Shown here: piece by piece, positions 6,735 to 12,784 of the stretch
Position numbering within the stretch: the stretch's first letter is position 1
Layout of the letters: every line of letters begins with the position of its first letter
Source of the DNA: Bdellovibrionales bacterium
Lineage (GTDB): Bacteria > Bdellovibrionota > Bdellovibrionia > Bdellovibrionales > UBA1609
DNA: 12,784 bases
Reading direction: 5' to 3'
NCBI GenBank assembly: GCA_020434645.1
Contig: JAGRAK010000026.1
Coordinates: forward strand, 1 to 12,784
Notes under the pieces: generated by a model
The model's input: only the letters and a program-made list of their open reading frames with translations
What the model was told of the DNA's origin: nothing
Database searches by the model: none
Translations under genes and position numbers: made by a program

Positions 6735-7992
6735 TCCACCGCAATGGTTAAAAGCCAAACAGACTGAAGCTCTTAAGGCGGCTCAAGAATTGGGTTGGCC
6801 GCAGAAGAGAGATGAGGGCTGGAAGTACACTTCAGTTCGTGAGCTGCAGGCGCTCTCTTTTGCAAATGTAGCCCCGGGTCAAAATCAATTTCAATTGCCT
6901 ACCGAAGTTAAGAACTTGGTTGCGTCAGCTGATTCAACTCTCTTTTTTTACAACGGAGAATATTTAAAAGATGTCTCTTCGGCGGTTACACAAGAAGACA
7001 TTGTGGTCTCTTCATTAACTAGAGTTTTAATGAGTGCTGGCCGGCTTCAAGAAAGGGCTAAGTCATTTATTGAGCGCAAGCCCAATAAAAACTTAAAGAA
7101 TATTGGTCTTAATATTTTAGCCAATTTTAATCAGGGTGCTTATATTCAAATCGATGGTGGTGACGACTCGGTTAAAAAAATTGCTGCAATTCATCTTTAT
7201 GGCAATTTAATAAATACCAGCGAGCAAAAGCCTTTTGCCGTGTACTCGCGTAACATTTATAGCTTCGCTGAAAACATTGAAGCTGAATTTATCGAAATTC
7301 ACCTTTCGGTAAATCAAATTCAATTTCAGGCTTCGTGTGCCTCAGATATTCACCTCTCGGCGGGGGCAAAGGTTCGAATGGCAAAAGTTGTTTGGTTGGG
7401 AGAAGAGGCTTTTGGATTTCATGACGTGCAGGCCAGTCTCGAGAGAGATTCAGCTCTAGAAATGTTTGATTTAAACATAGGCGGAAAACTAATTCGAAAT
7501 GAAGTGGCAGTAAATCTTTCTGATAGTGGTGCTGAGCTTAATTTGTATAATTTAAATATAGCAAAGCCTGATAGCCATATCGACAATAGCACTAGTGTTA
7601 TTCATCTTAAGGGCAACACAAGTAGTGAGCAAATCGTTCGCAGTGTCTTAAGTGATCATTCAAAATCAATATTTTCTGGTAAATTGCGTATTGAACAAGA
7701 TGCTCAAAAGTCAGATGCCAGCCAATATTGTCATAATCTTCTTTTGAGTGATTCTGCAGAAGCTGACGCGCGACCTCAGTTAGAGGTATTTGCTGATGAT
7801 GTAAAGGCGGCACACGGGACGACTATTGGTCAGTTGAGTGCCGAACAGCTTTTTTACTTGCAGAGTCGGGCGATATCAAAAGCAGATGCTGAAAAAATGT
7901 TGGCTGACGGATTTCAAGAAGCGTTAATTGGTAAAATTAAATCTTCATTTCTTAAGCATATTGTAGAGTCTTGTGTGCGAGGGTTAAGCTGA
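6721..7992 (+). CDS. sufD: Fe-S cluster assembly protein SufD
   Basis: SufD is the SufB paralogue that completes the SufBC2D scaffold and is linked to iron acquisition for the cluster. Its 423 residues equal the length of E. coli SufD. The N-terminal helical part includes the typical 'RDEGWKYTSV' (30-39), and the C-terminal part carries 'RPQLEVFADDVKAAHGTTIG' (351-370) followed by 'QLFYLQSRAI' (376-385). H365 matches E. coli H360, the essential residue at the SufB-SufD interface. The residue two before it, commonly Cys (KCSHG), is Ala here. The gene starts inside the end of sufC (14-bp overlap) and shares one base with sufS, so expression is probably translationally coupled. Confidence 0.95.
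   Translation: MLLFNPPQWLKAKQTEALKAAQELGWPQKRDEGWKYTSVRELQALSFANVAPGQNQFQLPTEVKNLVASADSTLFFYNGEYLKDVSSAVTQEDIVVSSLTRVLMSAGRLQERAKSFIERKPNKNLKNIGLNILANFNQGAYIQIDGGDDSVKKIAAIHLYGNLINTSEQKPFAVYSRNIYSFAENIEAEFIEIHLSVNQIQFQASCASDIHLSAGAKVRMAKVVWLGEEAFGFHDVQASLERDSALEMFDLNIGGKLIRNEVAVNLSDSGAELNLYNLNIAKPDSHIDNSTSVIHLKGNTSSEQIVRSVLSDHSKSIFSGKLRIEQDAQKSDASQYCHNLLLSDSAEADARPQLEVFADDVKAAHGTTIGQLSAEQLFYLQSRAISKADAEKMLADGFQEALIGKIKSSFLKHIVESCVRGLS
7979..7983 (+). promoter_or_regulatory. Ribosome-binding site that fixes the sufS start
   Basis: GAGGG lies inside the last codons of sufD, eight bases before the ATG at 7992. It supports that ATG rather than the in-frame TTG at 7971, which would add seven residues. 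Counting from 7992 also makes the catalytic residues fall at the same numbers as in E. coli SufS. Confidence 0.65.
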
Positions 7993-9212
7993 TGATAAAA
8001 GAGATCTGTCAGTTGAGATCTGATTTTCCTGCTCTTGGTCAGCTAGTGAGTGGCCAGCCCCTAGTTTACCTTGATCATGCCGCCACAAGTTTAAAGCCTC
8101 TTGCGGTAATAGAGACAATCGATCACTTTTATCGACATGAAACTGCAAATGTTCATCGTGGAGCTCATTATCTAAGCGATAAGGCCACGCAAAAATATGA
8201 AGATGCACGAACTTTGGTCAAAAATTTTATTAATGCTGAAAACAACTCTGAGATTGTTTTCACAAAAGGCACAACTGAGTCGATAAATCTCGTCGCACAA
8301 GCTTACGGAGATGAATATTTAAACCCTGGAGATGAGATCATCTTAACCGAGATGGAACATCATTCAAATATAGTGCCTTGGCAAATATTGGCTAAGCGTA
8401 AAAAATTAACCGTTAAATGGGTTCCAGTCACAGAGTCGGGTGAGCTCGATCTGAATGAATTCAAAAATATTTTAAATGAAAAAACCAAAATTGTATCTGT
8501 TGTTCATTGTTCAAATGTCCTGGGTACGGTGAACAACATAAAGGCTATAATTTCAGCAGCCCACAATGTAGGCGCCAAGGTTTTGGTCGACGCGGCTCAA
8601 TCTGTGACCTTTATGCCAATTGATGTGCAGGATTTAAACTGTGATTTTCTAGTCTTTTCTGCCCACAAGCTCTATGGCCCATTCGGGACAGGTGTACTGT
8701 TTGGTAAATCAGAATTACTGAATGCTATGCCGCCATATCAGAGCGGCGGCTCTATGATCACTTCTGTGAGTAAAGATGAGTCGCTTTTTCTAGGAGCGCC
8801 ACAAAAATTTGAAGCTGGTACGCCTAATGTTTCGGGAGCTATAGCTTTGGGTGCTGCTATTAAGTATGTCGAAAAAATCGGATTGGCGAATATCTGCGCC
8901 CATGAGACTGAGCTTTTACAATATACAATTTCAGAGCTTAATAAAATTAATGGTGTTCGAATAATAGGCAATTCTTCGTCTCGTGTGAACATAGTCAGTT
9001 TTGTAACAGATGGGATACACGGTGCAGACATTGGTCAAATTTTAGACCAGCAGGGTGTCGCCATTCGTACCGGCCATCATTGCGCTCAACCATTAATGAA
9101 TAAACTAAAATTAACGGGAACTATGCGAGTCTCCTTGGGCGTGTATAACTCTCGTGAAGATGTGGATATCTTTATACGATCACTTAATAAAGCTGTGGAG
9201 ATGCTATCATGA
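7992..9212 (+). CDS. sufS: Cysteine desulfurase SufS
   Basis: SufS is a PLP enzyme that removes sulfur from L-cysteine as a protein-bound persulfide, giving alanine and feeding SufBCD. From the ATG at 7992 it is 406 residues, exactly as in E. coli SufS, and the key residues coincide: H123 in 'TEMEHHSNIVPW', K226 (PLP Schiff base) in 'FSAHKLYGPFGTG', persulfide C364 in 'RTGHHCAQP' and R379. 'YLDHAATSLKP' (27-37) and 'ANVHRGAHYLS' (52-62) are classical for group II enzymes. The sufD stop and sufS start share one base (TGATG), and the sufS stop overlaps the next ATG by 4 bp. No SufE or SufU partner gene is in the operon. PLP-dependent group II desulfurase is certain; CsdA is a less likely name given the neighbours. 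Confidence 0.97.
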   Translation: MIKEICQLRSDFPALGQLVSGQPLVYLDHAATSLKPLAVIETIDHFYRHETANVHRGAHYLSDKATQKYEDARTLVKNFINAENNSEIVFTKGTTESINLVAQAYGDEYLNPGDEIILTEMEHHSNIVPWQILAKRKKLTVKWVPVTESGELDLNEFKNILNEKTKIVSVVHCSNVLGTVNNIKAIISAAHNVGAKVLVDAAQSVTFMPIDVQDLNCDFLVFSAHKLYGPFGTGVLFGKSELLNAMPPYQSGGSMITSVSKDESLFLGAPQKFEAGTPNVSGAIALGAAIKYVEKIGLANICAHETELLQYTISELNKINGVRIIGNSSSRVNIVSFVTDGIHGADIGQILDQQGVAIRTGHHCAQPLMNKLKLTGTMRVSLGVYNSREDVDIFIRSLNKAVEMLS

Positions 9213-9802
9213 CGACTCAGATACCAATTGCACCCGACGATATTTTAATTCGCGCTCAAGATACGCCGAACCCATTTGCAATTAAATTTATAATTAACTT
9301 TGCTCTTAAAAGTAATGGCAACGCCACATTTACAACTAAAGAGCAATGCGCGAGCCTTCCGTTGGCTGCGGCTCTTTTTGACATTCCAGGTGTCGAGCAA
9401 ATTTATTTTTTTCAAAACACCCTGACGGTGACTCACACGGATGAATTGCCAGCAGATATGATAAAAGAAAATGTGAAGGCGATACTTAAAACACGGCTTA
9501 CGGTACATGATCCTGATTTTGAAAGCCCTGATGAGGCAAAATCAAAAGAAAAACCAGATCGTTCTAATATGACCCCTGAACGGGTTGAAATTGAAGAAAT
9601 ATTAGATCGTACAATTCGACCAGGGCTTCAGTCTGACGGTGGTGATATTGAGGTCGTTGAGTTTGCAAACAATGAAGTCAAAATTATATATCAAGGTGCG
9701 TGTGGCGGATGCCCGAGTTCTATGATGGGAACCCTCGACGCCATTCAGAGCATTCTGCGTAATGAGTTAAATAACGAGCAAATTACGGTGACTCCGCTTT
9801 AG
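9209..9802 (+). CDS. nfu: Two-domain Nfu-type Fe-S carrier protein (Nfu_N plus NifU-like C-terminal domain)
   Basis: This 197-residue protein joins an Nfu N-terminal domain (about 11-100, beginning with the recognisable 'QDTPNPFAIKF') to a NifU-like C-terminal domain (about 123-195). The second domain has 'IRPGLQSDGGDIEVVEF' and the cluster-binding pair C165/C168 in 'GACGGCPSSMMGTL'. A charged linker rich in Lys, Glu and Asp (about 101-122) separates them. In this family the two Cys of two monomers hold a [4Fe-4S] cluster for delivery to apo-proteins. It is the last gene of the suf operon, overlapping sufS by 4 bp, and probably replaces a SufA-type carrier here. It differs from E. coli NfuA, whose N-terminal domain is A-type. 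Its stop codon is 2 bp from that of the convergent gene. Confidence 0.92.
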   Translation: MTTQIPIAPDDILIRAQDTPNPFAIKFIINFALKSNGNATFTTKEQCASLPLAAALFDIPGVEQIYFFQNTLTVTHTDELPADMIKENVKAILKTRLTVHDPDFESPDEAKSKEKPDRSNMTPERVEIEEILDRTIRPGLQSDGGDIEVVEFANNEVKIIYQGACGGCPSSMMGTLDAIQSILRNELNNEQITVTPL

Positions 9803-9804
9803 GG

Positions 9805-10368
9805 CTACTTATATTTCTTCAGCAGTTCTGGGTGATCCAGCAGGTACTCATTTTGTCTTTTAACTAGTTCTGATTTTTCAAAATCAATTTCATTTTGCAG
9901 CAGCGTATTGTATTGGGCAGAAGTAACAAGAGTATTGGCACCATCCTCGACCCAAACGCGCAAGTGTATTTTTTGATTTTCTTCAGATGTGCTGGCAAGC
10001 TGCGCTGTCCAAGCACGGCCTCCTCGCGCTGTCACATTGGTGATAACTCCTTCAACGGGAGCTCCGCCCAATAATTGTACGCCGAGTGGCAAAATCCATT
10101 TATAGTTGAGTTGAGGAATATTTTTTTCTGTTTCAATTTGGGCTGTGAGTGCAAAGCGATTGTTTTCTGAGTCAGATTCAGTTTTCGAGAGTCGAACTGA
10201 AAAATGGGGCAGAAGTTTTGTTGTGCGAATTAGAATTTCATTATGAGGCTTAAGTGACGTTGATTTGTCTGCTCTGAAATCAGTTTTATGAATGGCCATA
10301 AAGGCTATAGGTATTGTGAGAGATATAAGTATTAATATTTTTTTAATTACGGGAGTGTGGTTGTGCAT
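9805..10368 (-). CDS. Small membrane-anchored or secreted protein of unknown function
   Basis: The 187 residues are not recognised. An N-terminal hydrophobic segment (about 8-26, after 'HTPVIKK') is either a membrane anchor or an uncleaved signal; no lipobox or clear signal-peptidase-I site is visible, so the rest is probably periplasmic. The central part (about 43-150) alternates polar and hydrophobic residues in a beta-rich pattern ('NYKWILPLGVQLLGG', 'KIHLRVWVEDG'). The end (about 155-187) looks like a charged amphipathic helix rich in Glu, Lys and Leu. The start at 10368 is backed by GGAG seven bases upstream (10379-10376) and lies 22 bp inside the end of the metallopeptidase gene. The overlap suggests the two are made together and may act together, which is inference. 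Confidence 0.8.
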   Translation of the reverse strand: MHNHTPVIKKILILISLTIPIAFMAIHKTDFRADKSTSLKPHNEILIRTTKLLPHFSVRLSKTESDSENNRFALTAQIETEKNIPQLNYKWILPLGVQLLGGAPVEGVITNVTARGGRAWTAQLASTSEENQKIHLRVWVEDGANTLVTSAQYNTLLQNEIDFEKSELVKRQNEYLLDHPELLKKYK

Positions 10369-12203
10369 AAGTTCACTCCATTCGCGATAAGTTCATAAGT
10401 CAACGGGTCGCCAGCCGGGTGATAGCCCGAGTTGGATTGGTTGATCCCAGTGTACACTTTCACATTAATAAGATAATTGCCGGCTGCTAAATTGGGTATT
10501 GTGAAGGTCTCGGTTTGTTCTGTGGCCGCATTATTATCAGCATAATTATCAGAAGATTTGACGATATCGCTTGAATTCCCGTAGCGAGCATTTGAATTGT
10601 ATAAATATAGATCAAGGTCGGCCTTCACTCCGGCCGGATTATCAGTCAGAGCTTTCATGGTGAGTGTAAAGACACCGCCTGAGTGATGATAGTGTAGAAA
10701 ATCATTATTTTCTACGCGGTGGGAGGTTGCAAATGATCCATTGTCGTTAGAGGGATCATCAAATGGAGTCATGGCAAATTCTTTTGTGCAGCTTCCAGTT
10801 GCCGTGACATATCGGGCATATTCGGTATTACCATCTTGCTTATGCGCAGTTCTCAGTGAAGACCAATCACTAGAGCCCGATATTTTTGAAGCTTGTGTGT
10901 CGTGAAGAAGTCCAATATTTCGAAATGCAGCATTTGTATTTAAAAAACCAGAACTCCAGGTTAGAGCGGTCCACAGTTCAGCGAAAGCATTTTCAATTGG
11001 ATCATCGGATGCTGAGTCTGCATTAGAGGCACTGTCAAATACATCCCAAAGCATACGGGCTACAGAGAATTCACGAAAATTACCCTCGGCCGCGAAGATG
11101 GGTATATCGCATCCCGACTTATTCGGATTTGTCACACAGGTTGCAGCTGTTGTTTCGAGCGGGATGTTAAATATATACATAGAGGTTGAGGCCGGATTTG
11201 AAGCATTGGGTGTTCCATCGGTGTCGCGGTATTTGGCCTCATTACGAATGGCAGCCTGAATAAAATTACCCCAGCCCTCTCCCCATGCAAGCCGTGGATC
11301 AATAATACTATTACCAGAGTGTGATCCGCCAGGAGAATCTGTGTCAGTGTATACATCTTCTATAAAGTGACCATATTCGTGAAGAATAACTGAATTATCA
11401 AAGTGATCAGTATCCGAGTTGTAAATGTCGCCATCTATTCCGCCCAATATATAGAGCTTTCTATAGCTCGGCAGATAAAAACTAAGTCCACTAGAGGAGT
11501 CAAAGTATGAATTTGGATTAAAGCCTTTTTCCCAATAAATTTGCACCTTGGGTGCCACAGTAAAGGCGTTGCAACCGGTAAAAGCGCAAGTTCCCACTTC
11601 AGCCCTGAAGAAGTCATTGGCCTGTACAATTTGGTCATAAATATTAAATGCAGCGCCTAGTAATTCTCCGGCATTGTCTGCATCAGCATTAATCGTGCCG
11701 ACAGACTTTGTTACATCAGGAGTAACAGTTGCACTAATAGAATAGGGTGCATTCTCTTCGGGGCAATTTAAAACAGAAGCTTTAACGGAGGCATTATCGC
11801 CACGAGAATAGACATGTAATGAGTAAGTGTCAGAAGAAGTGGGCATTTGAAGTGAAAAATTGCCTGAAGTATCTGTTTCTGTGCATTGTACAATATTGCC
11901 TTCAGGCGAATAGGCAACAACTTCAGCATAGCGAATTGGTTTTGGAGCGCCAATGGCGCCAAGGCCGCTACTAGGAGTATAGGCGCGTGATTCAAAGGTG
12001 GCTGTTCCAGTGATTGTAACCGGCGAAGCGTGAGTTGTAGTTGTGGTGCAGTATGATCTTTCGCTTAGACGACTATAAACAGTGCTCACCCGGTTCTTGC
12101 AAGTGCCAATAATAGGAGATGATTTTTGTGGCGCACATGCAGACAGGCCTAGCCCAAAGCATAAAAATGCAAAAATATGTACTCTGAGACCCCACATGCC
12201 CAT
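10347..12203 (-). CDS. Secreted lipoprotein with gluzincin-like zinc metallopeptidase motif
   Basis: This 618-residue protein starts with a lipoprotein signal (about 3-22) ending in the lipobox L20-S-A-C23, so it is probably anchored by C23 to a membrane facing the periplasm or outside. Residues about 62-160 resemble a carboxypeptidase-regulatory-like beta domain ('AEVVAYSPEGN', 'TDTSGNFSL'). The centre has 'VILHEYGHFIEDVY' with H275 and H279 as zinc ligands, E276 as catalytic base, and 'WGEGWGNF' with E309 as likely third ligand 30 residues on. Residues about 490-610 resemble a pre-peptidase C-terminal-type beta domain ('ADLDLYLYN', 'LAAGNYLINVKVY'). Ten further Cys, some closely paired (206/211, 356/365), suggest disulfides. 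The exact peptidase family is not recognised. The ATG at 12203 was taken; M3 is an alternative. It precedes and overlaps a small anchored protein. Confidence 0.88.
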   Translation of the reverse strand: MGMWGLRVHIFAFLCFGLGLSACAPQKSSPIIGTCKNRVSTVYSRLSERSYCTTTTTHASPVTITGTATFESRAYTPSSGLGAIGAPKPIRYAEVVAYSPEGNIVQCTETDTSGNFSLQMPTSSDTYSLHVYSRGDNASVKASVLNCPEENAPYSISATVTPDVTKSVGTINADADNAGELLGAAFNIYDQIVQANDFFRAEVGTCAFTGCNAFTVAPKVQIYWEKGFNPNSYFDSSSGLSFYLPSYRKLYILGGIDGDIYNSDTDHFDNSVILHEYGHFIEDVYTDTDSPGGSHSGNSIIDPRLAWGEGWGNFIQAAIRNEAKYRDTDGTPNASNPASTSMYIFNIPLETTAATCVTNPNKSGCDIPIFAAEGNFREFSVARMLWDVFDSASNADSASDDPIENAFAELWTALTWSSGFLNTNAAFRNIGLLHDTQASKISGSSDWSSLRTAHKQDGNTEYARYVTATGSCTKEFAMTPFDDPSNDNGSFATSHRVENNDFLHYHHSGGVFTLTMKALTDNPAGVKADLDLYLYNSNARYGNSSDIVKSSDNYADNNAATEQTETFTIPNLAAGNYLINVKVYTGINQSNSGYHPAGDPLTYELIANGVNLCTTTLP

Positions 12204-12221
12204 ACTAGCTCATCGGCTAGT
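12204..12221 (-). promoter_or_regulatory. Short hairpin (ACTAGC...GCTAGT) abutting the lipoprotein start codon
   Basis: Six-base arms at 12204-12209 and 12216-12221 flank a six-base loop, and the downstream arm ends immediately before the ATG at 12203. In the mRNA it would cover the region where a ribosome-binding site should lie; only a weak GATGAG is present there, in the loop and arm. A role in limiting translation is inferred. If translation starts at M3 the structure sits 6 bases further upstream. Confidence 0.3.
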
Positions 12222-12294
12222 CTTGTAATTCATATGATGTCTTAATGACTTATGCGAAAATTTTTTTTAGATTAGATTGTCTCATTTTGAGAAC
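12204..12294. promoter_or_regulatory. Divergent intergenic region between the lipoprotein gene and the small gene before ftsE
   Basis: This 91-bp gap must contain or adjoin the start signals for both directions. Visible are an inverted repeat directly next to the lipoprotein start (listed separately), a run AAAA followed by eight T (12257-12268), and a short tandem TTAGA-TTAGA (12266-12275). No convincing -35/-10 pair was found on either strand. Confidence 0.35.
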
Positions 12295-12564
12295 ATGCGA
12301 AGGGCTAAAGTGCAAAAAGGTTTTAACTCAGATATTTTGTATAAGGGTTTGACATATCACGTACAGACTGAAGACTGGGGCGCGCAGAATCCATTTTTTG
12401 TGAGCCAAATTTTTCGCAATGGCGCAGTGGTCAAAAATATCAAAATTCCCTACACTAAGGTTCTGCCCGCCGGACAAAATCCAAATGTTCAAGCTGTAAG
12501 ATTTGCTCTAGAAATGCAGCACCAATCAATACTAGACCTTTTGGTTTCTGGCCAACTGTTCTAA
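12295..12564 (+). CDS. Small conserved-looking protein of unknown function upstream of ftsE
   Basis: From the ATG at 12295 this is an 89-residue, probably cytoplasmic protein without signal or membrane segment. It has a distinctive core 'GFNSDILYKGLTYHVQTEDWG' (residues about 9-29) followed by 'FVSQIFRNGAVVKNIKIPY', a beta-rich pattern, and a C-terminal helix ('NVQAVRFALEMQHQSILDLL'). I recall similar small proteins in Bdellovibrio-like genomes, but no function is known to me. An in-frame TTG at 12277 would add six residues; it has no ribosome-binding site, while GAGA (12289-12292) precedes the ATG, so the ATG was chosen. ftsE starts 20 bp after its stop in the same direction, so the two may be co-transcribed. 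Confidence 0.75.
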   Translation: MRRAKVQKGFNSDILYKGLTYHVQTEDWGAQNPFFVSQIFRNGAVVKNIKIPYTKVLPAGQNPNVQAVRFALEMQHQSILDLLVSGQLF

Positions 12565-12572
12565 CCATTTGC

Positions 12573-12578
12573 TACTAT
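12573..12578 (+). promoter_or_regulatory. Candidate extended -10 element (TGC-TACTAT) for ftsE
   Basis: TACTAT matches TATAAT at 5 of 6 positions and is preceded by TG one base away (12570-12571), the extended -10 arrangement that can work without a good -35. The usual 6-base gap would put transcription start at 12585, the A of the ftsE ATG, giving a leaderless message. No ribosome-binding site precedes that ATG, which fits. No -35 hexamer is evident. Confidence 0.3.
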
Positions 12579-12584
12579 TAAAAC

Positions 12585-12784
12585 ATGATTGAATTTGCAC
12601 ATACATACAAAGTGTATCCTGGGCCGACGCATGCGTTGAAAGATGTAAATCTAAGAATAGAAAAAGGTGAGTTTGTATTTTTAACTGGGCCGAGTGGTGC
12701 CGGTAAAACGACTTTATTTCGGTTATTATCGGCTTATGACAAAGCCTCTTCAGGTTGTTTAACTGTTCTTGGTTACGAGCTTGA
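12585..12784 (+). CDS. ftsE: Cell-division ABC transporter ATP-binding protein FtsE (5' part, cut by window edge)
   Basis: FtsE is the cytoplasmic ATPase that, with the membrane protein FtsX, controls peptidoglycan hydrolases at the division site. Only the first 66 codons are present. They read 'MIEFAHTYKVYPGPTHALKD', then 'IEKGEFVFLTGPSGAGKTTL' with Walker A at 35-43. The phrase 'GEFVFLTGPSGAGKTTL' and the 'YPG...AL' N terminus are characteristic of FtsE among ABC ATPases. The signature, Walker B and switch regions lie beyond the edge, so LolD-like or other MacB-type ATPases are not fully excluded. No ribosome-binding site is visible before the ATG; an extended -10-like sequence sits 7 bases before it. 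Confidence 0.85.
   Translation, partial: MIEFAHTYKVYPGPTHALKDVNLRIEKGEFVFLTGPSGAGKTTLFRLLSAYDKASSGCLTVLGYEL

Noticed and set aside
7971..7991. TTG-started N-terminal extension of SufS
   Set aside because: The ATG at 7992 has GAGGG eight bases upstream and places K226, C364 and R379 at the standard SufS numbers.
12277..12294. TTG start for the small gene before ftsE
   Set aside because: No ribosome-binding site precedes it, and the ATG at 12295 is better placed.
1..12784. Mobile elements, tRNA/rRNA genes, CRISPR arrays, rho-independent terminators
   Set aside because: No transposase, integrase, repeat array or RNA gene pattern was recognised, and no GC-rich hairpin followed by a T run was found by eye at any operon end.

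Overview
The window looks like part of a chromosome from an AT-rich, didermic (outer-membrane) proteobacterium-like organism. Three things point to this: a Tol-Pal envelope operon, a signal-peptidase-II lipoprotein and an FtsE homologue. The layout recalls Bdellovibrio and its relatives (Bdellovibrionota): tolQ-tolR-tolA-tolB, an Rrf2-sufBCDS-nfu operon, and a small 'FNSDI...HVQTEDWG' protein in front of ftsE. That assignment rests on resemblance only. No phage, IS element, CRISPR array, rRNA or tRNA was seen, and coding density is very high.

Region 1 (1-3912, minus strand) reads, in transcription order: a membrane-anchored protein with a glycerophosphodiesterase fold that has lost its catalytic residues, then tolQ, tolR, tolA and tolB, with tolB running off the left edge. 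Gaps are 12, 3, -4 and 13 bp, so this is very probably one operon. Its products form the inner-membrane proton-driven motor (TolQ-TolR), the TolA bridge and the periplasmic TolB propeller. A pal gene would be expected just outside the window.

Region 2 (3913-4076) is the divergent control region. It holds a perfect 13-bp odd palindrome and a TAGAAT -10-like hexamer in front of the suf operon.

Region 3 (4077-9802, plus strand) is a complete iron-sulfur assembly operon: Rrf2-family regulator, SufB, SufC, SufD, SufS and a two-domain Nfu protein. Most junctions overlap, implying translational coupling. SufBCD is the scaffold complex, SufS supplies persulfide sulfur from cysteine, and Nfu probably carries clusters to targets. 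The Rrf2 protein carries three cysteines suited to holding a cluster, so it probably senses cluster supply and controls the operon. No sufE, sufU or sufA is present.

Region 4 (9805-12203, minus strand) is a two-gene unit, convergent with suf with only 2 bp between the stop codons. It encodes a large secreted lipoprotein with a gluzincin-like zinc peptidase motif (HEYGH ... GEGW) and a small membrane-anchored protein of unknown function.

Region 5 (12204-12784, plus strand) starts divergently with a small conserved-looking protein of unknown function, then the 5' part of ftsE, which has an extended -10-like sequence placed exactly so that its transcript could be leaderless.
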